A stretch of DNA of 14,106 bases from the NCBI GenBank assembly GCA_963600315.1, contig CAVCAW010000022.1:1-14106 (forward strand), given 5' to 3'. This document shows positions 6,213 to 13,801 of this stretch, piece by piece. The stretch comes from UBA6382 sp963600315. GTDB lineage: Bacteria; Bacteroidota; Bacteroidia; Bacteroidales; Bacteroidaceae. The notes below the pieces were generated by a model. The model was given only the letters and a program-made list of their open reading frames with translations, did not search any database and was not told the origin of the DNA. The translations under genes were made by a program, and so were the position numbers. Positions within the stretch are counted from its first letter, which is position 1; every line of letters begins with the position of its first letter.

Positions 6213-6413
6213 TTACTCGTCCATCAGTCCGCCTTGGAAGGCGTTGGAGTTAAACTCATAGGCGTTGTTGGTGACGCCGGTCTCCGTGATGGAGTTGTCT
6301 TCGCTGGCTGTTTCACTTCCGCCGCCTGTTACGTTTAACGAGGTAGCTATCATGCTGGCCTGAGCGATGCGCACGATGTCCATTGTGGGGGTGGTATATG
6401 CTTTCTTGTTCAT
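6213..6413 (-). CDS. 66-residue small Bacteroidales protein, function unknown
   Basis: A short protein starting MNKKAYTTPTMDIVRIAQASMIATSL, followed by a Gly/Ser/Thr/Asn-rich acidic tail with no cysteines and no membrane segment. The pattern of Lys-Lys, a T-x-P turn, then alternating hydrophobic residues and a small-residue stretch is one I know from many short unassigned proteins in Prevotella and Bacteroides, where they tend to sit beside secreted-protein genes. It begins 23 bp after the stop of the 1136-residue secreted protein and ends just before the shared terminator, so it is the last gene of that transcript. It could be a peptide precursor or a partner of the large protein; nothing in the sequence decides this. 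The reading frame looks real because of operon spacing, ATG start and terminator position. Confidence 0.65.
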   Translation of the reverse strand: MNKKAYTTPTMDIVRIAQASMIATSLNVTGGGSETASEDNSITETGVTNNAYEFNSNAFQGGLMDE

Positions 6414-6436
6414 GTCTTAATGGTTTTAAGTTTGAA

Positions 6437-9400
6437 TTACATGGCGATGAACACCTTGCCGTTCTGGATATACATGCCGCCCTTCTTGGTGCCAGTCACC
6501 TTGCGGCCCTGAAGGTCGTAGACGGGTGCGTCGCTGTCGCTCACTGTTGTTGTTTCAGCAGATTCAATGCCTGTCGGGTCGTCGGTGAGGGCAATGGGCA
6601 CGAACTGGGCTGAGCCTGCCGAGGTGTTGGTCTGGAGCCAGCACTTGTGGCCGGGCAGGGTGATGGTGGTCAAGAGCTTCATGAAGCCGGTGACGCTCGT
6701 CGTCTTGTTGGTAGCGAAGGCGTACTTGCCGTCGCTGGCTGTGCCGGTGAGGCTAGTAGCTACTACGTTAGACTTCAGTTTATTGTTGGCTACAGATGCT
6801 TCGGAGCCGGAGGTCACGGTGCTGAACTTCACAATGTCGCCCGTAGTACCCTTCACGATGATACCCGTGTTGGCGGGAACAACAGCGCTGGCTCCCACTT
6901 CGGTAAGAATCAGCTTGCCGTCGCTGGGCTCGTCAGGAGCGTAGTATGCGGTCACGCCAGCAGGTACGGTCACTGCCACAGGGGCGGAGAAGGTAGACCA
7001 TCCGTTGGTGCCGATGGTAAGCGGGAGGTCGGTCACCTCTGTTACGGTGAACTGATAGTCAGAGCCAGTCTGGTTTGAGTCGGAAGCGTCAACATAGCCG
7101 CCCCTAGCTCCGTAGAGGGAGCGGCCGCCAAAGTTGTAGACGACATTATACACGCCGTCGCTCTGTTTTCTGAAGTAGAAATCGGTTCCGGCATTGCCTA
7201 CTGCTGCCTGCGACAGCATGTTGGCACTGTTGTTAGCGAGGAAGAGACCGTTGTTGTAGCCCAGGAGGTGTGTGCCGGTGAAGTAGAAGATGCGGTCTGC
7301 CTCAGCGGCATCGTCGTCCATTGCTACGCGGGTTGTCTCGGTTTCAGACTGCAGCGGAGTCAGATACTCAGAATTTGCCGTTGACTGAATAGTGTAGAAC
7401 TTGCCAGGCTGCGGCAGAGATTCGGCAGCGGTCTGGTCGTCTTCGCTAACTTCCTCAAAGTTGATTGTGCTGCCACCGTCGGTAGCCGAATTGGTGTGAG
7501 CCCATACACCCAGTTTATTGTTAACGTCATTGACATGGGTAGTGGTGCTACCATTGAGCAGGAACACGAATCCGCTCGTACCATTGGTCTTCACCACCAG
7601 CGTAGAGCCTTCTGACTTAAACGTGCCAATCTCGTTGTTCGCACCTGAGTCATAGAAAGAAGCTCCAGCACCCACGGCACGGTTGTACATTTTGTAGCCG
7701 TTGTCTACGTTTGCATCCTTCACGAAGCAATACATGCTGCTGTAGGTCTGGTCAGCGGGACTTGACTTGGTGATGTCATAAGTCACCAAGTCGTAGGCGT
7801 CGGTGACGCAATACTTGGTGCTGCGTATGCGCATGTTGTACCACTTGGTATCCTCAGCAAACTCACCATTGGTGATGGTGGTCGGCTCAAACGGGAACGT
7901 AGCGACAATGGCGGATTTAGTCAAGTCGGAAGTTACCAACGCAGGCTTGCTGTTCTTAACGGTCACACCATTGGTGTTGTAGCACTGATACCAAGGCATT
8001 GCGTCGCCATTAGCATATTCATTCTCAGCATAGATAAGTGCATCAAGATCTTCATATCCTCCACCCTGGAAGGATACTACGCCAGTCAGATCTGCCACTT
8101 CCACAAAGGCCATTTCTGAAGATGGGTCACTGCTAACTGAAGCATTATTCCAGTTACCGAGCCAACTGTTGCCAGAACTGTGGTTAAGATAGCCATTAGT
8201 TACCCCTCTTGCTTTAAGGCGTTTGTTGCTGGAGTAGTCAAAAACTGACCCTTCAGAGGTGAACGTACAAACGGCGCCACTGTTCAACTGCAGGTATTTG
8301 CCAGTGCCAGCAACCAAATTCTGAATCTTGTATCCTGCTACAGGGTCACCGCTAATCATAAACATGCAGTCAAAATCATTTGATGTATAGTCCTTGCTTG
8401 CAGGACAGGTGTTGGCAGTAGAGTTGTACTTCACCGTGTAACCATACGCCTTTATTTTGTACCAGTGGGTGTCGGTAGGGAACTTGCCGTCAGCGAGTTC
8501 CGTAGTTTTAAATGGCAATGTCACTGACTCGTCAGCAGTGTAGAGATACGTCACAGTCTTGCTCGTGTTTATCACCTCTGCGGAAGGAGTAGCAGGAGCT
8601 GTACAGCTGTAGTAGGTGGCAGGAGTGGCATACGTATATGTCTTGGCAGGCGAAACCAGCACCTTGCTGTATGCTGGATAACTAACATTGCTTTCTTCTC
8701 CGAAGGCAAGGTCGTAGATGACTTCCACGACGTCAACATCTTCAGCAGTCATTTCCACTTCAGCAACTCGGTACTGCGAGTTGCCGCCTGCCACTGCGGT
8801 CCAGCCAACGAGCTTGTTACCTTGGTAGTTCATATAGAGACCGGAAGTAGTACTCTTGAGCGCCAAGGTTGCAACGTTATCCGATACGCCAGCCGTACCT
8901 GCTGCGTTGACAGTCAGCGAGAATGTCTCTGCAGTAGAGCCTGCATCGCAAGAGGCACTCGTTTTTAATGCTGGGATATAATTACCTGTCAGTACGTTCT
9001 TGAACGTGTAGGTGCCGTCACCGCCGTCGCAAACCTCAAAGACAGATGTGTTGTAGATTGCTGTCTGGCCGCTTGAACAAACAGAAGACGTAAGCGTCAG
9101 TGTCCTTGAATTAATATTGTCTACAGTAGGGGTGTTATTCCAATAGCCGCCCTCGTAGATATACTTTTTCTGATAGGCGTTGTACAAAAGAATCTTTGAG
9201 CCAACCGTCAGTGATTCAGGAGCGGAGAGATCGCCTATATTAGTAATAGTGTATTGTGTTGTCTTGGCAGGATAGAGCGCCATCGGGCGTGCAGCGCCAG
9301 CGTTGTTGAACTCCGTTGCACCGCTTTGGCCTGTCCAGCCTGTTGTCTTGCTTTCGTCACCTATTCTCCAGATTCCCAACTCCTTGTTCTCTGATGCGGT

Positions 9401-9847
9401 AGTTGAAGGCAAAGTTATGGTGGTGCCGTCAGCTTCTTCTACTGACACGTCGTCTCCGCAGTGTCCAACTGTACCACGTTCATAAGTCGTAATCCAAATA
9501 TAGGACTTTGCAGCAGTCAATTTTCCAGCTCCGTCCACATAGAGTCCTGCAGCGTTGCGCATAGTGCATTTGCCGCTTTCAGAGTCAATGACCTCGATAA
9601 TCCAGAACATACCAGGGTCATTAGAGGTGAATGTTGAAGGCTTGGCGCCGTGGTTCACCTTCATAGCGCCATTAGAACTGTAGTAGAAGCCCGTGTAGTC
9701 ACTCGTACCATTGACCCAGCAGGTATTGTAAATAAAATACGTGCCGGACTTCAGCTCCGTGACGCGGTCGCCGGGCTTGAAGATACTGGCTTGTCCGCCG
9801 ACACACCACAGCGCCAGCAAACACAGTAAGGATAAAAATCTTTTCAT
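6437..9847 (-). CDS. Large secreted multidomain protein with internal repeats
   Basis: An 1136-residue exported protein. A signal peptide (residues 1 to about 20, ending G-G-Q-A) precedes a Ser/Thr/Asn-rich, beta-rich body. Two segments are clearly related: about 444-594, beginning P-F-K-T-T-E-L-A-D-G-K-F, and about 652-800, beginning P-F-E-P-T-T-I-T-N-G-E-F. Both continue with D-T-x-W-Y and later G-Y-K-I/M and a G-x-G turn. They resemble beta-trefoil or lectin-like modules in texture but lack an assignable signature. Residues about 940-1085 form another domain (G-W-S-T-F-x-x-P-V, then P-A-N-T-G-I-I-V). The last 30 residues, Y-D-L-Q-G-R-K-V ... G-M-Y-I-Q-N-G-K, are a C-terminal module frequent in Prevotella secreted proteins and similar to type IX sorting-type tails. 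Start chosen for the complete signal peptide. Probably surface or extracellular and carbohydrate- or protein-binding; no enzymatic motif seen. Confidence 0.82.
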   Translation of the reverse strand: MKRFLSLLCLLALWCVGGQASIFKPGDRVTELKSGTYFIYNTCWVNGTSDYTGFYYSSNGAMKVNHGAKPSTFTSNDPGMFWIIEVIDSESGKCTMRNAAGLYVDGAGKLTAAKSYIWITTYERGTVGHCGDDVSVEEADGTTITLPSTTASENKELGIWRIGDESKTTGWTGQSGATEFNNAGAARPMALYPAKTTQYTITNIGDLSAPESLTVGSKILLYNAYQKKYIYEGGYWNNTPTVDNINSRTLTLTSSVCSSGQTAIYNTSVFEVCDGGDGTYTFKNVLTGNYIPALKTSASCDAGSTAETFSLTVNAAGTAGVSDNVATLALKSTTSGLYMNYQGNKLVGWTAVAGGNSQYRVAEVEMTAEDVDVVEVIYDLAFGEESNVSYPAYSKVLVSPAKTYTYATPATYYSCTAPATPSAEVINTSKTVTYLYTADESVTLPFKTTELADGKFPTDTHWYKIKAYGYTVKYNSTANTCPASKDYTSNDFDCMFMISGDPVAGYKIQNLVAGTGKYLQLNSGAVCTFTSEGSVFDYSSNKRLKARGVTNGYLNHSSGNSWLGNWNNASVSSDPSSEMAFVEVADLTGVVSFQGGGYEDLDALIYAENEYANGDAMPWYQCYNTNGVTVKNSKPALVTSDLTKSAIVATFPFEPTTITNGEFAEDTKWYNMRIRSTKYCVTDAYDLVTYDITKSSPADQTYSSMYCFVKDANVDNGYKMYNRAVGAGASFYDSGANNEIGTFKSEGSTLVVKTNGTSGFVFLLNGSTTTHVNDVNNKLGVWAHTNSATDGGSTINFEEVSEDDQTAAESLPQPGKFYTIQSTANSEYLTPLQSETETTRVAMDDDAAEADRIFYFTGTHLLGYNNGLFLANNSANMLSQAAVGNAGTDFYFRKQSDGVYNVVYNFGGRSLYGARGGYVDASDSNQTGSDYQFTVTEVTDLPLTIGTNGWSTFSAPVAVTVPAGVTAYYAPDEPSDGKLILTEVGASAVVPANTGIIVKGTTGDIVKFSTVTSGSEASVANNKLKSNVVATSLTGTASDGKYAFATNKTTSVTGFMKLLTTITLPGHKCWLQTNTSAGSAQFVPIALTDDPTGIESAETTTVSDSDAPVYDLQGRKVTGTKKGGMYIQNGKVFIAM

Positions 9848-9944
9848 ACGTTATTTGTTTAGTGGTTAAAAATATTTCTTTTAGCGGTTGCCGAACCCAC
9901 AGGGACTATGCCCTGCCGCTCAGCAGAGGACGGGGTGTAAGCAA

Positions 9945-9982
9945 ACAGCCGTGCTACGGGATTGCTCCCACGGCACGACTGT
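9945..9982 (-). other. GNRA-capped leader hairpin upstream of the secreted protein
   Basis: On the minus strand ACAGTCGTGC (9982-9973) pairs with GCACGGCTGT (9954-9945) through one G-U wobble. Inside, GGGA and TCCC close a GCAA tetraloop, with two wobbles and one mismatch between the two helices. It lies about 100 bases upstream of the 1136-residue gene in its direction of transcription. It has only a weak TTTGCTT tail, so it could be a leader structure or a poor terminator rather than a strong one. Confidence 0.5.
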
Positions 9983-10232
9983 CACTATGTTTGTCCGACG
10001 GTATGTTTATAGTGTAAATTACCCCCCCCACACACACGCACACATTAGCGCATGCGTCCACAGCCAGCATCTCTGCCAGCTGCATACGGTTAGGGTAATT
10101 GTTCTTTCTTTTCATTTCCTTATTGAGTTTCAGGTCCTTCGGGTCTTGCGCCGCAAAACACAGAGGCAACACTTGGACACACAAAGATAGTAAACAAAAA
10201 CACAACAACATCAATTTTCGCCCTGTTTTCAT
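9954..10232 (-). CDS. Doubtful 92-codon frame with a signal-peptide-like start
   Basis: A minus-strand frame starting MKTGRKLMLLCFCLLSLC with a basic start and hydrophobic core ending near P-L-C-F-A-A-Q, a believable signal peptide. A charged stretch (residues about 29-46) and M-Q-L-A-E-M-L-A-V follow. After residue about 61 the frame runs through a GT repeat and a G8 tract and then the leader hairpin, where its stop lies, so the C-terminal third does not look like natural protein. Shifting the frame at the G-run by one base either way meets a stop quickly, so it does not reveal a longer gene. It may be a truncated gene whose 3' part was lost, or an open frame by chance. No family recognised. 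Confidence 0.35.
   Translation of the reverse strand: MKTGRKLMLLCFCLLSLCVQVLPLCFAAQDPKDLKLNKEMKRKNNYPNRMQLAEMLAVDACANVCVCVGGVIYTINIPSDKHSDSRAVGAIP
10022..10043. repeat. C8 homopolymer followed by CA dinucleotide repeat
   Basis: Eight C residues (10022-10029) run directly into an alternating CA/CG tract. On the minus strand this reads GT repeats followed by G8, inside the doubtful 92-codon frame and upstream of the 1136-residue secreted-protein gene. Such tracts slip during replication and can vary between strains. Confidence 0.7.
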
Positions 10233-10533
10233 ATAAAAAAGCGTAGAGAAAACAAATCGCAGTGCATTTATTCAGGAAATCGGCATATTATTCTACTAAG
10301 GCGACCAACTCAATTCGGAGTCTAGCCCTATCCTTCCCTAAGAGAAAAGGCGACGTAGCCTTGAACTTCCACGCAAAACTTAAAATGCAAAACGCTTAAC
10401 ATTTATAGCGAACACTGACAACCATTGATTTTCACTGACATGCTTTCGCCAAGGCGAAAGGTTGGGGCTGAAAGTTGGTAAAAAAAACGAGCGCATAAAG
10501 CTGTTTGCTGTTGTAGTAGCGGGGTCGGAAAAC
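10233..10533. other. Gene-free stretch
   Basis: I see no gene here. The only structure noticed is a small hairpin at 10443-10460 (CTTTCGCC with GGCGAAAG, 2-base nominal loop). Presumably it holds the promoter for leftward transcription toward 9847, but no clear TAnnTTTG box was found. Confidence 0.5.
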
Positions 10534-10587
10534 AAAAAAAGGGGCTGGACTCCCGTATGTGTGTGTGATTGGGAATCCAGCCCCTTT
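10534..10587 (-). terminator. Strong intrinsic terminator after apt
   Basis: Bases 10538-10554 pair with 10571-10587 in a 17-bp stem with one G-U wobble. The 16-base loop is made mostly of GT repeats. On the minus strand the stem runs into seven T residues (10540-10534), so it ends leftward transcription from apt. In the plus direction only three T follow, so it acts mainly one way. Confidence 0.85.
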
Positions 10588-10725
10588 GGGCTGCTTTTGA
10601 GTATGCAAGGAACTCGCTTGAGATGTGGAAGAACGGCGCAGAAAGCGGAGGCTAGGGCGCAGTGCGGCACGACAGCCAGGCGGTTAGATGGTCAGGCGGG
10701 GAAAATGCAAGGAAGAGGGAAAGTG

Positions 10726-11265
10726 CTACTCGGTGAGTATGGTGTAGACCGGCAGTTCCTCGGGTAGCACGCTGCGTCCGTGGAGTCCCTCATCGGTTAT
10801 TTCGAGAAGGAACGAGGCGTAGACAGCCTTGGGACCAAACTGCTCTACCAGCTTGTAGGCAGCCAAAGCAGTTCCACCAGTGGCAAGAAGGTCGTCGTGG
10901 AGCAACACGACATCGTCGGCTGTAATAGCATCTTCGGCTATCTCGATGGTATCGGTGCCATATTCCTTGTCATATGTTTCACATTTAGCCTTCACGGGCA
11001 GCTTGCCCGGCTTGCGCGCCATGACAATGCCAGCGCCCAGCATCTTTGCTAGAATCGCCCCCATCAAGAAGCCTCTGGCCTCAAGACACACTACCTTGGT
11101 AATCCCCTTGTCGGCATACTGGCTGTAGAGGTCGTCAGCCATAATGTTGACACACGAGGGATTGGTCATCCACGACGAGATGTCACGAAACAAAATGCCG
11201 GCTTTGGGGAAATCCTTTATTCTGCGCAGCTGTTCAATCAGATATTGACGTTGGTTGTCGTTCAT
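10726..11265 (-). CDS. apt: Adenine phosphoribosyltransferase
   Basis: A 179-residue cytosolic purine-salvage enzyme converting adenine and PRPP to AMP and pyrophosphate (EC 2.4.2.7). Length and motifs are standard: F-P-K-A-G-I-L-F-R-D-I near residues 19-29, E62-A-R-G-F, A-R-K-P-G-K-L-P near 83-90, and the PRPP-binding loop V-V-L-L-H-D124-D125-L-L-A-T-G-G-T-A. The loop reads HDDLLATGGT, normal for APRT. The start at 11265 gives the usual N-terminus. It lies 47 bp after the 267-residue secreted-protein gene and is the last gene before the strong terminator, so it may be cotranscribed with envelope genes, although a housekeeping promoter in the gap cannot be excluded. Confidence 0.97.
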   Translation of the reverse strand: MNDNQRQYLIEQLRRIKDFPKAGILFRDISSWMTNPSCVNIMADDLYSQYADKGITKVVCLEARGFLMGAILAKMLGAGIVMARKPGKLPVKAKCETYDKEYGTDTIEIAEDAITADDVVLLHDDLLATGGTALAAYKLVEQFGPKAVYASFLLEITDEGLHGRSVLPEELPVYTILTE

Positions 11266-11312
11266 CGCTTTGTAGTGAATTTTATTTGTTTAACATTGGC
11301 TGGTCGAAAGAC

Positions 11313-12116
11313 TTATTTCACAAGGAAACATTTTCCTTTTACAATATAAGCTCCCTTCCCGAGATTACGGATTTGTTCAGGCGAAATCTTTGATGCCACC
11401 TTGACGCCCGAGATGTTGTAGACATCGACAAGTTCATCGCTGGCCAGGGCGCCAGCAACGCTCTCCACTCCGGTGGTATTATAGTCCAGGTGGTTGGTGG
11501 TGAGCGTATGGGTCGTCTCTCCGCCATTTAGCTTTATGAAGCAGCGCGAAGCAAGGATGCCGCTCGCCACATTGCTTGCGTCAACGAAGGTAGCTGAAGA
11601 GTTGTCCTTGACGAGAATGCCATAGATGCCATCGGCACTGCCCGCCTTGGTAGCACCGCCGAAGACTACGGTAGTGCCGATATTGTCAGAGAATTGCTGC
11701 ACAACGGTATCGGTAACTACTTGAGCCTTGCTTTGGCGTATTTCGCGCACTCCGCTTTCGAGGGTCGAATAGAGAATATATGGAGTATTGGCTTTCAACC
11801 CATCGGGTTTCACATCCTTGAAGTTCAGTTTGGTGTCGGTGCCCGTACTTTCTACACCCACCAGCGCTTCAAGACGGCACTCTTTGCCAAAAATATTGTT
11901 CACCTCGTCGGTAGTCAGCGACACGGGCAGGCAGATGGTGTTCCAACCTTGGTGGATATAGCGAAAGACTGAAAGGTCTATCGTTTTCCCCTCATACGAA
12001 GAGAGGTCTTTGGGACTAACTGTGTTGGTGATAACTCTCAACTGCGCACTGGCTGTAGCACACGCCATGCAAGCCACCGCTGCAAAGGCAATGCTTTTCA
12101 AACTAAACTTTTTCAT
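11313..12116 (-). CDS. Secreted protein with Prevotella-type C-terminal module
   Basis: A 267-residue exported protein. The signal peptide (residues 1 to about 24) ends in A-T-A-S-A-Q. A beta-rich domain (about 35-150) starts G-W-N-T-I-C-L-P-V-S-L and contains A-N-T-P-Y-I-L-Y. This is the same pattern as residues 950-1000 of the 1136-residue protein at 6437-9847 (G-W-S-T-F-x-x-P-V ... A-N-T-G-I-I-V). The C-terminal 40 residues (V-Y-N-I-S-G-V-K-V ... G-A-Y-I-V-K-G-K) match that protein's tail in layout. I know this architecture from many unassigned secreted Prevotella proteins; the function is unknown. The gene starts 26 bp after the stop of the glycosyltransferase-acyltransferase gene and lies 47 bp before apt. 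Confidence 0.78.
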   Translation of the reverse strand: MKKFSLKSIAFAAVACMACATASAQLRVITNTVSPKDLSSYEGKTIDLSVFRYIHQGWNTICLPVSLTTDEVNNIFGKECRLEALVGVESTGTDTKLNFKDVKPDGLKANTPYILYSTLESGVREIRQSKAQVVTDTVVQQFSDNIGTTVVFGGATKAGSADGIYGILVKDNSSATFVDASNVASGILASRCFIKLNGGETTHTLTTNHLDYNTTGVESVAGALASDELVDVYNISGVKVASKISPEQIRNLGKGAYIVKGKCFLVK

Positions 12117-12142
12117 AAGGCTAATATTTTTTCATTTTGTTT

Positions 12143-13723
12143 TTAACTTCGATAATTGCTGGATGTCTTCTTCACAACAGCAGGCACACCCATAGCTACT
12201 CCGTAGGAGGGCACGTCATGAGTGACCACCGCACCGGCAGCCACCACTGCCCCCTTGCCTATCTTGACCCCAGCTAGAATGACAGCTTTGGGACCTATCG
12301 TCACATTGTCTTCCACTATGACAGAGCCATGGGTGACGAGCTGGCGGTCTTGCGGAAGAATCTGGAGCGAGTCGAAGTCGGTCTTGCCACACTGGTGATC
12401 GGTAATCATCACGTCGCAGCCTATCAGGACATTGTTGCCAATGCGCACATCGCGTATGGAGCTGATGCACACGTTATAGCCAATAGAGACATTGTCACCA
12501 ATGGTTATCTTGGGGGTATAATTACCAGTGGAGATACTCTGCAGTGTCAGCCCTGAGTCAGATTTGAAGCCTGCGCCTATATGTATGTTTTTGCCCTCCA
12601 CCGTAACGGGTGCTTCCACCTTGCATTTCTTTGCGGAGCGCACGCGATAGCGGAATCTGTAGGAGGTCAAGTTGGTGCGGAATTGTCGCCATGCCCTGGT
12701 GACAGCTGTGTTGCAGATAAGCATGGTCAGGAGTGCCACAACGATGGTAAAAATCTTGCGCAACACCATCAGTACGAACATAGCTACGCACCCCCATACC
12801 CGGCCCGACACACATCGCTTCAGAGCTGACACTAGCGGGCGCCAGCCCAGATACGCCCTCACGGTTTGACGGCACACTTTGGCATCAAGTTCCTTGTCGA
12901 TCTTGCGTAACACGAAGAGGCGGAATATCAGCGGCAGCAGGCAGTCGCTGATGCTCGTCTTCATCTTCATGATGGTGGCGGGCGAAAGACTCGTTGCGGA
13001 GCTGTCGTCCTCATAGCGGTCGTAAACGGCGAGTAGGTTCTTCACATAGGTGCGTATCGGGTCGCGCACTTCGCATATGGGGTCAGCACACAATTCGTCG
13101 ATAAGCTTCGGACCATAGACAGCGTTTTGCTTGCCCGACAAGGCCACGTGCAGCAAGAGCGGCACAGCGGGAATGCCAGAGCCAGCCCCAAATTTGCGTG
13201 GGTCGTAGCCACGAATGAAATCCGTGCGGATAAGATGGCGATTGATGTCGACAATCCCCATCTGTACCACTTGCAGGAAGTCATCGGTGTCAACATACTG
13301 CGAAAGCGGTTTGCGCATACGGGCATTGAGAGCCAAATAGACAAGTCCGAATTCGTTCTTGTCAAGCAACTGCAGCAGTTCGTCGAAATACTCAACCCTA
13401 ACCACATCGCGTGCATCAAGCAGCCAAATATACTTGCTGCGTGACGGTATGGCCTGGTTCAAGGCATATGTGAAACTGTTGTCAATGCCAAGATTGTCAG
13501 AGTTGGATACATACCTGAACGGTACACGCCCCTCAAACTGCTTGACCATCGAAGACGTGCCGTCGGAGGAGTCATTGTCCACAATGATGATTTCCATTCT
13601 TTCGTGCACGCTGGGTTCTAGCAGAACTAGTCGCTGCAGCTGCTGCTTGAGCGACAAGACGTTGTTGCGCGTCCTTATGCACAAGGTCAGGATTTTTCCA
13701 TAGTTAAAGGTCAGCTGAGGCAT
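12143..13723 (-). CDS. GT2 glycosyltransferase fused to hexapeptide-repeat acyltransferase
   Basis: A 526-residue fusion. Residues about 9-210 are a GT-A family 2 glycosyltransferase: L-T-L-C-I-R-T-R-N, then I-I-I-V-D49-N-D-S-S-D54-G-T, N-L-G-I near 77-80, and W-L-L-D103-A-R-D106 at the DxD position, where the motif is D-A-R-D rather than a clean DxD. Residues about 305-345 contain one or two hydrophobic segments (M-F-V-L-M-V-L and I-V-V-A-L-L-T-M-L-I) flanked by Arg/Lys. Residues about 365-520 are a left-handed beta-helix acyltransferase with I-G-x-x-V hexapeptides, catalytic-type His443 in I-T-D-H-Q, and the C-terminal G-V-P-A-x-V-V of the maltose O-acetyltransferase/WcaF group. A membrane-tethered protein that adds a sugar and acylates it for capsule, LPS or surface glycan is likely. 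Normally these are separate polypeptides. It is followed 26 bp later by a secreted-protein gene. Confidence 0.88.
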   Translation of the reverse strand: MPQLTFNYGKILTLCIRTRNNVLSLKQQLQRLVLLEPSVHERMEIIIVDNDSSDGTSSMVKQFEGRVPFRYVSNSDNLGIDNSFTYALNQAIPSRSKYIWLLDARDVVRVEYFDELLQLLDKNEFGLVYLALNARMRKPLSQYVDTDDFLQVVQMGIVDINRHLIRTDFIRGYDPRKFGAGSGIPAVPLLLHVALSGKQNAVYGPKLIDELCADPICEVRDPIRTYVKNLLAVYDRYEDDSSATSLSPATIMKMKTSISDCLLPLIFRLFVLRKIDKELDAKVCRQTVRAYLGWRPLVSALKRCVSGRVWGCVAMFVLMVLRKIFTIVVALLTMLICNTAVTRAWRQFRTNLTSYRFRYRVRSAKKCKVEAPVTVEGKNIHIGAGFKSDSGLTLQSISTGNYTPKITIGDNVSIGYNVCISSIRDVRIGNNVLIGCDVMITDHQCGKTDFDSLQILPQDRQLVTHGSVIVEDNVTIGPKAVILAGVKIGKGAVVAAGAVVTHDVPSYGVAMGVPAVVKKTSSNYRS

Positions 13724-13737
13724 GCCGTTTTCAGATG

Positions 13738-13800
13738 TTATGAGGTTATAGTTTTGCGTATCGTTTGTAGCAGAGCGTTCGTCACCTTGAGAGTGGCCAT
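13738..13800 (-). CDS. Possible 20-codon leader peptide before the fusion gene
   Basis: An ATG at 13800, one base after the stop of the upstream cohesin-like gene, opens 20 codons (MATLKVTNALLQTIRKTITS) ending in TAA, 14 bases before the start of the glycosyltransferase fusion. The close spacing on both sides could mean translational coupling or a leader peptide, but a frame this short arises often by chance. No family known. Confidence 0.2.
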   Translation of the reverse strand: MATLKVTNALLQTIRKTITS

Positions 13801-13801
13801 A

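Noticed and set aside
6647..7078. 143-codon plus-strand frame opposite the large secreted protein
   Set aside because: No motif or start signal; the minus-strand gene is continuous across the whole stretch with a signal peptide and C-terminal module.
9954..10232. Phase-variable longer gene through the G8 tract
   Set aside because: Adding or removing one G meets a stop within about 15 codons in one case and immediately in the other, so no longer product is restored.
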